A stretch of 64,000 bases of DNA, taken from positions 1 through 64,000 of the forward strand of contig JADJEU010000020.1 of the NCBI GenBank assembly GCA_016709005.1, read 5' to 3'. The DNA comes from Crocinitomicaceae bacterium (lineage in GTDB: Bacteria; Bacteroidota; Bacteroidia; Flavobacteriales_D; Crocinitomicaceae). Positions 14,815 to 24,900 of this stretch are shown here, piece by piece. How positions within the stretch are numbered: the first letter of the stretch is position 1; each line of letters begins with the position of its first letter. Made by a program: the position numbers and the translations under genes. The notes under the pieces are model-generated. The model searched no databases. It saw only the letters and a program-made list of their open reading frames with translations, and was not told where the DNA came from.

Positions 14815-14835
14815 CTTACAATAAATCTTGATGGG

Positions 14836-17703
14836 TTACCAGTTTAACTTAATCACTTTTGATTTTCCTTTTTTGTTGGAGATTTCTACAAAGTAGCCTA
14901 CTTCACCACCATAGTAACCATCATCGTAATAGTAGTTATCCAGATAATAGCCTTTAGGTTTTACGAGCTCATCACCGTTTGCAGAATAGATTCCAACTTT
15001 TCCTTTTTTGTATCCGGCAAAAAATAATTGCTCATTAATCCAAAACGGATACAAGGATTCAAATTCGGCAGCCATCATATCTTCTCCAGTTACCACGTCA
15101 AAAGCGCCAAACTGTGGATTTTCATACGATCCCACCTGATAAATCTGAACATGATCATAACTCGAATAGGGATCCAGATACTCAATCACTTTTGAATAAA
15201 GCAATTCGCCTTGCAGGTTATAAAAATCTGCTTTGCCATTATCTGCACAATAAATAATACCGTACGACGGATATAAATAAACAGAACTACAAGGTGCAGT
15301 TATAATTGACCTACCTGTAGTGTCAATAATATTGGTGCGATAATCAGGATCTGAAATATAAATCAGATTTGAAGCCCATTCTGAATAAGTACTTATCGAA
15401 TAAAATTCGAACGGAATCACAACCGAGCCATAGGTATCAATGACACCTTGTTTTCCATCTTTGGTTGCAACCAATCGGTTTGGATTGTAATCAAAAGGCA
15501 TAATGTTATCATATAAAAACGGCAACACGATTTCTGAACTGGTTTGAATAATTCCAAATTTACCTTCTGCATTGCTTGCTATATAATTTCCGGATGAAGC
15601 AATCTGCACCATATAGCTGTATTCAAAGGGCACAACAAGATTGAAATTTTCATCTGTAATACCGTACTTTTCATTTTTCACCAAAACGCGATAACCTGAA
15701 TTTGTATAATCAAACGAATAGCAATCTGTGGCAAAACCGTAATACCCCCCACCTATTCCATCAATGCCTGCAATCAACAATTTTCCGTCCAGTGAGTAGA
15801 CTGAAATTTTTCCTGAAGCTGTCACCAGAATCTGATCTTTACAAATCTCAACATACTCTTGCCCCATTGGCACAACCCATTTGCCTTTTGAATCTAAAAC
15901 ACCACAGGCTGTACCTTTATAAACTACAAAAAATGCAGGCAGATTAATGGTTTCGTAGCCGTAAGCATTGGATGGTCCTAAAATACTGATTGCGTCCCAC
16001 TCCTGATTTATGATCCATTTTCCATCAGGACCCAACACACCTACTTTATTGTCTTTATTTGAAACCTGATACAAATTAAATCCCTGCACATTTGAAACAT
16101 AGAGAGAATATACATCTCCGGCCAAATCATTTCGTTGCTGATCTACAATCTGAAAAGGCATTGATTTAATACTCACGATTCGGCCACCATCTTCTAAAGA
16201 AGTTGAGGCTACCCATTGAATCCGAACCTGCCCCAGATAATTATCTCCATATGAAAAAGCTTTGAAGTTAACTGAACCTAGTGATTCATCTGTCAAAATC
16301 AAATTGCCTTCAGCATCAATGTTTTTATCAGCAACGCTCAGATTATAGTTGTAATAATATTCAATTCCTGCATCAAGCAAAGGAATAACTTTTCCATTAC
16401 TGTCTTTGATGATCGTAGTATACGTATATGAATCATATTCTGCCGTTCCAAACATTTCATAGACTTGCTCATTCTCCAAAGAATTAATGTTTTTATTGAC
16501 CGTACCATCAGCATTATATTCAAATGAAACATGCATCATTCCTGACCCGTTGAAAAAGTAATAATCTCTATAGCGATTCAAATAAGTCCAGGATGTAAAT
16601 TCAATGTATCGCACATTCTCCTTATTTCCATTCCACATATCTTCCATCAAATCGTTCTCTTCCTGGGTCATATTCAGTTTGGCCAAAATTTCATTGAATG
16701 AGTAGGTTCCTACTTCATAAGCATTTGTATAAGTATCAACCGAAGCATAAAGGACGCCGTATGAAGTATAAATTTCATCGCCATCAATGATGGTCAATTC
16801 TGAATCTCTGCTTTGTTTGGAAGTAGTCCACACTCCTGAAAAATTATCTGGTACGGCTTTGCGGGAATATGAGTCAGATGCCTCGGTGTAAGAATAACTG
16901 ATCAATTCAGAAATGGTATCTCCATTCATCAGATAAATAATTTCAACCGGTTCATAGTTCAACCGTGTTTCAAAAATTGGCACTGTAAAATCTATATCTG
17001 GTGAATCGTAGTCATAATAATAATCGTACTCTCCGTAGTAATATGAATCATAACGGTAAGTGTACACTTCTGTTTTTACCAAACCTTCATTCAGTACAGC
17101 AGAATTATAAATTTTATTATCTGAAAGATTTGCAAAAACCGCAGTAACATAATTCCCTGTTTCTTCACTGATCACTTCAGTAAATTCGACGGCTTTAAAC
17201 AGATCCTTTTTTACATTCCCTGTTTTTGACATGGTGTATGAATCAGCGGTGAAAAGTGTCCAAAGCTCAGTTGGTTTTCCTTTAGATTCAAAACCAAAAT
17301 AAAGGCTTTTTGCAACATAACCAGCGAGGTAATTACCCTGATCATCGTACGATTCAAGATATTCCAGATCCTTAGGTTTAATAAGATAGATTGAATCTGC
17401 AACAGCATCGGTTGCAAAATAATTATCCTTACCATATACAATCAGTCCAACTTTATTCAATTCTTTATGACGGTAGATTAAGAAAAATTCAAAATCTTCC
17501 AATCCAAAAGTAGTTTCATACTCGTAATAATTGTAGTTGTCCCAATACATATAGTCGTATTTGACGGTATCAACAATTTCAAGTTGTGCTCTTTTTTCAA
17601 CAGAAAGATTTGGGAACACTTTGTCAATAATTTGTGACTGAGCAAAAGTGATTCCGTTAGTTAAAGAAAGCAAGAAGCTAAAAGCGAAAAGCCAGAATTT
17701 CAT
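14836..17703 (-). CDS. Tyrosine-rich secreted protein with WG repeats
   Basis: The 955-residue product has a signal peptide (residues 1-22, ending TFAQ). The N-terminal half is beta-rich and unusually dense in Tyr and Asp, for example YYYGEYDYYYDYDSP near residue 225. The C-terminal half holds at least five WG repeats, seen as VGVLGPDGKWIINQEWD, CGVLDSKGKWVVP, YGITDENFNLVVPFEY, FGIIQTSSEIVLPFLYD and QGVIDTYGSVVIPFEF. WG-repeat domains fold as beta structures and are often on the cell surface, but have no fixed function. The start is the ATG at 17703, just downstream of a -7 box (TATTTTTG, 17719-17726 in minus orientation). It is monocistronic, ending at a strong terminator. Confidence 0.8.
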   Translation of the reverse strand: MKFWLFAFSFLLSLTNGITFAQSQIIDKVFPNLSVEKRAQLEIVDTVKYDYMYWDNYNYYEYETTFGLEDFEFFLIYRHKELNKVGLIVYGKDNYFATDAVADSIYLIKPKDLEYLESYDDQGNYLAGYVAKSLYFGFESKGKPTELWTLFTADSYTMSKTGNVKKDLFKAVEFTEVISEETGNYVTAVFANLSDNKIYNSAVLNEGLVKTEVYTYRYDSYYYGEYDYYYDYDSPDIDFTVPIFETRLNYEPVEIIYLMNGDTISELISYSYTEASDSYSRKAVPDNFSGVWTTSKQSRDSELTIIDGDEIYTSYGVLYASVDTYTNAYEVGTYSFNEILAKLNMTQEENDLMEDMWNGNKENVRYIEFTSWTYLNRYRDYYFFNGSGMMHVSFEYNADGTVNKNINSLENEQVYEMFGTAEYDSYTYTTIIKDSNGKVIPLLDAGIEYYYNYNLSVADKNIDAEGNLILTDESLGSVNFKAFSYGDNYLGQVRIQWVASTSLEDGGRIVSIKSMPFQIVDQQRNDLAGDVYSLYVSNVQGFNLYQVSNKDNKVGVLGPDGKWIINQEWDAISILGPSNAYGYETINLPAFFVVYKGTACGVLDSKGKWVVPMGQEYVEICKDQILVTASGKISVYSLDGKLLIAGIDGIGGGYYGFATDCYSFDYTNSGYRVLVKNEKYGITDENFNLVVPFEYSYMVQIASSGNYIASNAEGKFGIIQTSSEIVLPFLYDNIMPFDYNPNRLVATKDGKQGVIDTYGSVVIPFEFYSISTYSEWASNLIYISDPDYRTNIIDTTGRSIITAPCSSVYLYPSYGIIYCADNGKADFYNLQGELLYSKVIEYLDPYSSYDHVQIYQVGSYENPQFGAFDVVTGEDMMAAEFESLYPFWINEQLFFAGYKKGKVGIYSANGDELVKPKGYYLDNYYYDDGYYGGEVGYFVEISNKKGKSKVIKLNW

Positions 17704-17778
17704 AGGGTTAATTTTTAGCAAAAATAACCCAAAGCAGCCATTTTAGAACGGCAAATAATAAAAAGTGAGTTAAATCAG

Positions 17779-18933
17779 TTAGAACGCCTGTCCTGCCTGA
17801 GCTTTACGACGTAATAATACGCTGGCGCGATACCGATCCTCTCGATATTCATCGTATAAAGCGTCCAGTTGTGTGAGAACGTTTTGTGGCCCCAGTTCAT
17901 TTGCCCATTGCAAAAGACCCTTTGGATAATTTACCCCCTTGGTCATGGCAAGGTCAACATCTTTAACAGAAGCGATATTTAGAAATACTGCATCTGCCGC
18001 TTCGTTGATCAGCATAATGAGAATGCGGCTAAAAATTTGCTGCCCAAGTTCCAAATCTCTTTTAGGCTCTGGCAACACCGCATCTTTTGAATAATCATAA
18101 TAACCTCTGCCTGATTTACGTCCAAACCAACCTGCTTCTGAATGTCTCTTTTGTGTTAACGATGGTTTAAATTTTGGATCATAATAAAACGACGCAAAAA
18201 CAGATTCGGTCACTGCGTAGTTAACATCGTTTCCAATATAATCCATCAAAGTAAACGGCCCCATTTTAAATCCCCCCAGCTCTGTCATCGCCCAATCGAT
18301 GGTTGCAAAGTCTGCAATACCTTCTTCGTAGATACGCAGGGCTTCACCATAAAATGGCCTCGCTACACGATTGACAATAAAACCAGGAGTATCTTTCGTA
18401 AGCACCGTGATTTTTTTCCAGCTGTCAATCAATTCTCTTGATTTTTTTGTTGTTGCCTCGCTTGTTTGAACAGCCGGAATTATTTCTAGGAATGGCATTA
18501 GCGGCGCAGGATTGAAGAAGTGAATCCCAATCACACGTTCGGGTTTTTTACATGCCGCAGCAATCGAAGCAATTGAAAGTGAAGAGGTATTTGATGCCAG
18601 AATACACGTTTCAGAAACAATCGATTCCAGTTGTGAAAAAACTGTTTTTTTAATTTCGAGATTTTCAATGATCGCCTCAATGATTAAATCACATTTTTCA
18701 AACTCACTGACACTGTTTGCATACTGAATGCGATTTTGAATGGACTGTGAATCGGCAGCGCTGATTTTTTCTTTCTCAACTAATTTTTCAAGTGTTTTTG
18801 CAAGACCGCTTTGCGCTTTTTCTAACTGCACCGCATTAGTGTCACACAAAACAACTTCGTGACCACATTGCGACGCAACCTGTGCTATTCCTGACCCCAT
18901 GGATCCGGCACCTAAAACTCCAATCTTAAGCAT
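17779..18933 (-). CDS. paaH: 3-hydroxyacyl-CoA dehydrogenase (PaaH/Hbd type)
   Basis: The 384-residue product oxidises 3-hydroxyacyl-CoA to 3-oxoacyl-CoA with NAD. The Rossmann motif GAGSMGSGIAQV is at residues 8-19. The catalytic His region is GIHFFNPAPLMPFLEI, with NTSSLSI just before it. Two C-terminal 3HCDH domains follow (FIVNRVARPFYGEALR and DVDLAMTKGVNYPKGLLQW). The two C-terminal domains and the length match the phenylacetate-pathway PaaH type. It starts 3 bases after the enoyl-CoA hydratase gene ends, so they form an operon. Other paa genes are not in the window, so a general beta-oxidation or butyrate-type role remains possible. Confidence 0.85.
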   Translation of the reverse strand: MLKIGVLGAGSMGSGIAQVASQCGHEVVLCDTNAVQLEKAQSGLAKTLEKLVEKEKISAADSQSIQNRIQYANSVSEFEKCDLIIEAIIENLEIKKTVFSQLESIVSETCILASNTSSLSIASIAAACKKPERVIGIHFFNPAPLMPFLEIIPAVQTSEATTKKSRELIDSWKKITVLTKDTPGFIVNRVARPFYGEALRIYEEGIADFATIDWAMTELGGFKMGPFTLMDYIGNDVNYAVTESVFASFYYDPKFKPSLTQKRHSEAGWFGRKSGRGYYDYSKDAVLPEPKRDLELGQQIFSRILIMLINEAADAVFLNIASVKDVDLAMTKGVNYPKGLLQWANELGPQNVLTQLDALYDEYREDRYRASVLLRRKAQAGQAF

Positions 18934-18936
18934 AAA

Positions 18937-19713
18937 TTATTCTCCTTTAAAAACTGGTTTTCTTTTTTCTAAAAATGCCGCTACTCCTTCATTGTAATCA
19001 TAGGTTGAACCTGCAATGGTTTGAAACTCTTCTTCGGTTTCAAGTTGCGCAGACAGGTCGCTGATGGTAGAAAGATTTAGTGCTTTTTTGGTAAGACCCA
19101 ATCCGCGCGTAGGCATTGATGCCAAGGTTTTAGCAAGATTGAAAGAGTCTTCTGCAAATGTTGCATCCGCAAACCATTTATAAATCATACCCATTTGTTC
19201 AGCATCTTTTGCTGAAACTTTATCTCCCAACATCATTAAGGCTGTTGCTTTTTGCATACCTATCAATCTTGGTAAAATAAAGGTTCCACCTGAGTCCGGA
19301 ATCAAACCAATTTTACTGAATGCCTGAATGAAACTTGCAGATTCAGTTGCAACACAAATATCACATGCCAGCGCAATGTTTGCACCAGCTCCGGCAGCAA
19401 CGCCATTAACTGCAGATACAATTGGTTTTTCAATATTGCGCAAGCGTTCAATGATCGGGTTATAATGCTGACGAACGATGGTTTGTAGTTTAGGTCCTTT
19501 GGCATCCGTAGCTTCAACTAAATCTTGTCCTGCACAAAATGCTTTACCAACTCCGGTAATGTAAATTGCACGAACAGCGCGCGTTTCTTCAAACACATCA
19601 AGAATATCCTGAAAGGCAATTGCCATCTCCCGGTTAAAGCTATTAAAAACCTCCGGTCTGTTCAGGCGAATAATACCAACTCCTGATTCTACTTCATGCT
19701 CAATTGAACTCAT
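18937..19713 (-). CDS. paaG: Enoyl-CoA hydratase/isomerase (PaaG-like)
   Basis: A 258-residue crotonase-fold protein. GKAFCAGQDLVEA near residue 60 and VNGVAAGAGANIALACD near residue 105 form the oxyanion hole, and KIGLIPDSGGTFILPR is the third family block. GQDL and Asp in PDSGGT are the pattern of the PaaG isomerase subgroup rather than a plain hydratase. The C-terminal VAAFLEKRKPVFKG is usual for the family. It lies upstream of and is probably co-transcribed with the 3-hydroxyacyl-CoA dehydrogenase gene. Assignment to phenylacetate catabolism rests on this pairing and the subgroup motif, so the symbol is tentative. Confidence 0.75.
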   Translation of the reverse strand: MSSIEHEVESGVGIIRLNRPEVFNSFNREMAIAFQDILDVFEETRAVRAIYITGVGKAFCAGQDLVEATDAKGPKLQTIVRQHYNPIIERLRNIEKPIVSAVNGVAAGAGANIALACDICVATESASFIQAFSKIGLIPDSGGTFILPRLIGMQKATALMMLGDKVSAKDAEQMGMIYKWFADATFAEDSFNLAKTLASMPTRGLGLTKKALNLSTISDLSAQLETEEEFQTIAGSTYDYNEGVAAFLEKRKPVFKGE

Positions 19714-19811
19714 AAAAAATTTTTGGTTAAAAGTAAGGAATCCACCTTGAACCCGATGAAAATATGAGTAGTTTTATCCACAGCATTTTCGATACTTATT
19801 AACGAATTTCC

Positions 19812-20576
19812 ATGACAAAAATCATTCTCATAACCGGCGCAACTTCAGGCTTTGGTGCAGCTACTGCAGAACTGTTTGCAAAAAACGGTCACAACGTAAT
19901 CATCACCGGCCGACGAGCTGACCGCCTTGAAAATCTAAAATCAAAAATTGAAACCGATTACAAAACAAAAGTGTTGACACTCAACTTTGACGTGCGCAAC
20001 CACGATGCTGTTAAGAAAGCCATTGCATCGATTCCGGCTGATTGGCAAAATATTGACATCCTTCTTAACAATGCAGGCCTTGCAAGTGGATTGGATCCAA
20101 TTCAATCCGGGAATCTTGACGATTGGGAAAAAATGATCGACACCAACGTAAAAGGTCTTCTTTATGTTTCGCAAGAAGTAATTCCGTTCATGACAAAGCG
20201 AAATCAAGGTCACATTATAAACATCGGTTCAACCGCAGGTAAAGAAGTTTATGCAAATGGCAATGTCTATTGTGCCTCAAAATTTGCGGTGGATGCATTG
20301 ACAAAAGGCATGCGAATTGATTTATTGAAGCATGGAATTAAGGTAACTCTAATTGCCCCAGGCGCTGCAAACACTGAGTTCTCAGAAGTGCGATTTTACG
20401 GTGACAAAGAAAAAGCTGATGCATTTTACAAAGGCTATCAACCAATGTCAGCAGAGGATATTGCAGGAATAATTTATTATACAACAACACTTCCAGCGCA
20501 TCTTTGTATCAATGATTTGGTTGTAACTTCGCTGGCGCAAGCCAACAGTTTTTACTTTCATAAAACAGAAAATTAG
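19812..20576 (+). CDS. Short-chain dehydrogenase/reductase (YdfG-like)
   Basis: The 254-residue product is a classical SDR: cofactor motif TGATSGFGAATAELF at residues 8-22, RR at 34-35 suggesting NADP, NNAG near residue 89, catalytic Ser in INIGSTAG, and YCASK near residue 153. The C-terminal half with IAPGAANTEFSEVRFYGD matches the YdfG subgroup, which oxidises L-allo-threonine and serine and reduces malonic semialdehyde. It is followed at 2 bases by the HutD-family gene, then by ogt with overlap, so these form an operon. Exact substrate is not certain. Confidence 0.85.
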   Translation: MTKIILITGATSGFGAATAELFAKNGHNVIITGRRADRLENLKSKIETDYKTKVLTLNFDVRNHDAVKKAIASIPADWQNIDILLNNAGLASGLDPIQSGNLDDWEKMIDTNVKGLLYVSQEVIPFMTKRNQGHIINIGSTAGKEVYANGNVYCASKFAVDALTKGMRIDLLKHGIKVTLIAPGAANTEFSEVRFYGDKEKADAFYKGYQPMSAEDIAGIIYYTTTLPAHLCINDLVVTSLAQANSFYFHKTEN

Positions 20577-20578
20577 CC

Positions 20579-21130
20579 ATGCAAATCATTCAATTCGAAA
20601 CACTCAAAACTGCAGAATGGTCCGGTGGAACCACAACTGAACTTTTCATATTTCCAAAATCAGCATCCTATAAAAAAATGGATTTTGATTTCAGAATCAG
20701 CACAGCAACGATTGAGATTGAACAATCTACTTTTACTCCACTGCCAGGTGTAAAGCGCACGCTGATGGTTCTAAATGGTACGCTGGAACTCGATCACAAA
20801 GATCAACACTCAACCATTCTGGAAGCCTTTGAAAAAGATAATTTTCTAGGAGATTGGGAAACAACCAGCGGTGGAATTGCTGAAGATTTTAATCTGATGA
20901 TTCGCAATCCAGACCTCAACGGTTTTGTGCGACATCTTCAACTCAGCAAAAAAAAATCACTCACCCTTCAGACAGATAAACACGGTTTCATTTATATCTA
21001 CAAAGGTACCATAGCGCTGAATGATGAATATCAATTAACCTCAGGAGATTCTATTTATTTTGATGAAAAAGACAGCATAACGCTGCAAGGACTTTCGAAT
21101 GCACTTTTGATCTATGTTTTAATTGAATGA
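20579..21130 (+). CDS. HutD/Ves-family cupin
   Basis: The 183-residue product is a HutD-family double-cupin protein. Diagnostic features are EWSGGTTTELFIFP near residue 13, FDFRISTATIE, FTPLPGVKRTLMVLNG and the second-half repeat with LTSGDSIYFDEKDS. HutD proteins sit beside histidine-utilisation genes in proteobacteria, with a suggested regulatory or ligand-binding role; Ves is a cold-induced homologue. No hut genes are visible here. It is sandwiched between SDR and ogt genes with a 2-base gap and a 4-base overlap. Confidence 0.8.
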   Translation: MQIIQFETLKTAEWSGGTTTELFIFPKSASYKKMDFDFRISTATIEIEQSTFTPLPGVKRTLMVLNGTLELDHKDQHSTILEAFEKDNFLGDWETTSGGIAEDFNLMIRNPDLNGFVRHLQLSKKKSLTLQTDKHGFIYIYKGTIALNDEYQLTSGDSIYFDEKDSITLQGLSNALLIYVLIE

Positions 21131-21660
21131 GTTTGATTTTAGTTCATACAAAAGTTGAAACACCCATTGGCGAAATGGATTTGCTGGCAACAGATCGCGG
21201 AATTTGTTTGCTTGAATTTGATGTGCGGACGGATTTGGATGAAGAGATTGAAAGTATCCGTAAAGATTTTGATGCCGTTTTACAAATTGGTGAAAACAGA
21301 CATACGCTTGAATTAAAAAAACAACTCAAAGAATATTTTGAATTAAAACGAAAAGTTTTTTCTGTACCAACTGTTTTAATTGGAACTGATTTTCAAAAAA
21401 AAGTTTGGACCGATTTGAAAAAAATTCCGTTTGGCAGCACCGTAACGTATAAAGAACAATCTGAAAAATTAGGTGATGTAAAAGCTATTCGTGCTGTTGC
21501 AAAGGCTAATGGAAGCAATAAAATCGCAATTGTAATTCCATGTCATCGTGTATTGGGATCGGATGGAAAATTAACCGGATACGCTGGCGGCATTGATCGA
21601 AAAAGATTCCTACTAAATCTGGAGCGCAATGAAAATGCACCAAAGGACTTGTTTAATTAA
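21127..21660 (+). CDS. ogt: Methylated-DNA-protein-cysteine methyltransferase
   Basis: The 177-residue product repairs O6-alkylguanine by moving the alkyl group onto its own Cys. The active-site motif IPCHRV has its Cys at about residue 139. The DNA-binding helix FQKKVWTDLKKIPFGSTVTY and RAVAKANGSNKIAI precede it, and GKLTGYAGGIDRKRFLLNLE follows. The N-terminal half is the usual ribonuclease-H-like domain. The start codon overlaps the hutD-like stop (ATGA). A bidirectional terminator follows at 21722. Confidence 0.93.
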   Translation: MSLILVHTKVETPIGEMDLLATDRGICLLEFDVRTDLDEEIESIRKDFDAVLQIGENRHTLELKKQLKEYFELKRKVFSVPTVLIGTDFQKKVWTDLKKIPFGSTVTYKEQSEKLGDVKAIRAVAKANGSNKIAIVIPCHRVLGSDGKLTGYAGGIDRKRFLLNLERNENAPKDLFN

Positions 21661-21721
21661 TCATTGAGATTCTCTTTTTTGATCCCCTTAAACACAACAT
21701 TCTGGTCATTCAGATAAAAAG

Positions 21722-21751
21722 AAAAGCCGCCTTATAAAAGACGGCTTTCTA
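21722..21751. terminator. Bidirectional terminator between ogt and tRNA-His
   Basis: AAAAGCCGCC pairs with GACGGCTTT (one G-T pair) around a TTATAAAA loop, with short T or A runs on both sides. It can serve the plus-strand ogt transcript and the minus-strand tRNA. Confidence 0.75.
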
Positions 21752-21759
21752 AACTTTTG

Positions 21760-21834
21760 GGTGGATGATGGGGTTCGAACCCACGACCCTCGGTACCACA
21801 AACCGATGCTCTAACCAGCTGAGCTACAACCACC
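21760..21834 (-). tRNA. tRNA-His (anticodon GTG)
   Basis: The minus strand folds as a full cloverleaf: acceptor GTGGTTG/CATCCAC with one T-T mismatch, D arm AGCTCAGCTGGTTAGAGC, anticodon loop TTTGTGG with GTG, and T arm GTGGGTTCGAACCCCAT. The extra G at -1 faces discriminator C73, the histidine identity pair. CCA is not encoded. A terminator follows 8 bases downstream. Confidence 0.95.
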
Positions 21835-21918
21835 GTGTATCCTTTTTGATCCTTGCGAATCGCTTTGGAGGTGCAAATATACTGAGTTTTTCAGAAACAG
21901 TAAACCTCCGGACAGAAA

Positions 21919-24900
21919 TTAAGACGTCTTTTTCTTGAAATTAATCTTTCCAAAGAGTTTTTCCATTCCATCCAATAACTTCTTCAACATATCATAATAG
22001 AGTGTAACGGTGAGTATTATACACATAAACCAGATAACAAGAACATTGGCCGTAAACGTGCCGACGTACATTCCAAAGAATTTTTTTCGAGGTGCGTAAA
22101 ATTGTGCATCAAAGAATCCTTTGTCATACGGATCAAGGTAAATTGGATCCGATTTCTGAATGAGATAGCCGTTATATTCGATCAACTTGGTAAGATCAGT
22201 TTTGTTTGTAGCAAATTGAGTCATCGCTTCGTTAGTATTATCATCTACTAACTCATGGTACTTATCTTTACCATATTTAGTGATGATCTCTTGCGTTTTT
22301 TGATCAATTTTGACGCGGTTGCTATCCACAATCGACTTATAGTGATTTTTCAAAATGCTGAAATAGTTTTTAGTCAAATCAAACATCTCATCAGAGTAAG
22401 TTTTTGATTCAAATGAAGCTACACAGCCTTCACATTTTACGTTCTTAATGAATTTCTCTTCACGTTCAATTTCATTCTTTAAAACCTCGTAAGACTTATT
22501 GCACTCAACAACTGCAAGTGAATCTGTACTCTCATGATTTGTTTTCAGGTAATCTAAGCGTGAATTCAAATCCTGTAACCAATAATCTTTTTTCCAGGTC
22601 GCAAAACTTTTATTCTTCTCGTACTGATAAAATATTTTATTGTATGCGTTGTCTTTAAACTGCGTCACGGCCATAGCTTCATAAGCCCAGCGCGAAGCCA
22701 TTACGTTACCAATTAGCGGAACGCCACTTTCATCTCCAAAGAGCGGATTCAGTTTATCAAACTTTACAATCACACCGCTAAACAAAAGTTGCGGAATAAT
22801 CAGAATTGGAATCAAGATGTAAATAACTTTCACGGAGTTGAAACTTGCAGAGATGTTTAACCCGAGCAAATTGGCAAAACATGAAAGAGAGAATAAGATC
22901 AGCCAGTACTCAAACCACATGCCCTGTATTTCCAGAATCCAGTTGCCAATTACCACAAACAACAACATCTGCACGGCAGAAATAATAAACATGATTGAAA
23001 TCTTGGACATGAGATAGGATCCCTTACTCAAATTAAGGAATGATTCACGTCGAAGAATTTTTTGATCTTTAATGATCTCTTCAGCAGCAACCGTCAAACC
23101 GATAAACAAGGCTACAATTACAGCAATGAACAAGAACTGTGGAATGTTTTGGTTTGCACTGAAAACATATTCTGTCCCCGATTCAAGGTTATAAAATTTC
23201 ACAAAGAAGGCAAGAATAAAAGCCAATGCCGGAGCCTCAAGCAAATTGATGATCATGTACTGACGGTTGGTCAGTTTTGATAATACATCACGAATAAAGT
23301 AAATGCCCAACTGCTTAAAGAAGCCTGGCTTTTTAAATGTACTTTCCGGAATTTCATTGACATCTTCTATTGCAGAAACTGGCTTTTCCAATAACTCCAG
23401 ATAGTGACCATTCCATTCTTTTGGCGATACTTTGCGATGCTGTGTCTGATTCCCGTACTCGTCGACCACCTTGGATTCAATGATGTTGAAGATTTGCTCA
23501 GGATTAACGTTACCGCATGTATGACATTCGCTCTCATCACTTTTAACATGATTGATACGCTTTTTGAAATACATGATTGCATCGACCGGGTTTCCATTAT
23601 AAATCGGAAATCCACCCTGATCAAGGATGAGAAGCTTATCAAACATCTTAAAGATATCCGATGATGGTTGGTGAATTACAACAAAAATCAGCTTGCCTTT
23701 CAGCGCTAATTCCTTAAGTAAGTCCATGATATTTTCAGAGTCACGTGACGATAAACCAGAAGTAGGTTCATCTACAAACATGACCGACGGTTCACGAATT
23801 AACTCGAGACCAATATTCAGACGTTTCCGCTGTCCACCAGAAATGGTTTTTTCAAGTGGGCTTCCAACTTTTAAATCTTTCGTTTCATAAAGACCTAAGG
23901 CAGAAAGCGTACGTAAAACTTTTTTAGCAATTTGCTTGTCGCTTAATCCACCAAAACACAGCTTTGCATTGTAGAAGAGGTTTTGGAAAACTGTCAATTC
24001 TTCAATCAGCAAGTCATCTTGAGAAACATATCCAATAACGCCTTCAATCTGATCTTTGCTGCGGTGAATGTCAACGCCATTGATCGTGACGGTTCCGCTT
24101 GTTGGAGGGTAATTACCATTTAAGATATTTAATAAAGTAGATTTACCCGCACCGGATCCTCCCATGATTCCGAGCAATGAACCCGATTCTTCAGCGAAAT
24201 TGAATTTATGCAAACCAATTTTTCCGCCTTTGAATTTATACTCAATATTGTCTGTCTTAAAGACAATTTTTGCCTGCGCATGATCTGATAAATAACGCGC
24301 AATGATATCACTGTAATAGATTGGTTGAACACGGGATGAACGAATGGAACTTCCCTGATTCAGAATGATATGTCGGCCCGGCATCAACGGCTGGCCGTTC
24401 AGGCTCAGATCAGAGTTACCAAGATATTTGAAGAAGTAAAAGTTAACACTCGCAATTTTCAATACGCGAATTTCACCTTCAATGCCTTCAGAATAAATAT
24501 GTTTGGCTTGCTGGAAAGTATCATTTTTAATACTCGTCACATACAACCAGTTCGGATCATCTACTCGGCGTGTCAGTGGAGCTTCAACAAAATCTCTGAT
24601 TCTGTTGTACTCATCCATTTCAATGTTAAAGGTGTCGGCTACGGTTTGCGCAAACTCTAATTCTTGTTCTGCAATTACTTCATTGGCATTGATAAATTCA
24701 AGAATTCGAACCAGTACAATGATTTTCTGGCGCTGCGCTAATTCCTCGTTGATTTGTGTACAGATTCGCAAAACCTTAACCGAGTGTACAGAAGTTTTTT
24801 TGCGTTGTCCGTCTTTTTTTCCAGAAGCTCCCTGGTGTGAGATAAGAAATTCATCAAATAAATTCAAGTATTCTTCTACCGCTGCTGAGCCAAGTTCCTG

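Noticed and set aside
21760..21834. tRNA-His as an integration site for a mobile element
   Set aside because: No integrase gene, no direct repeat of the tRNA 3' end and ordinary core genes on both sides.
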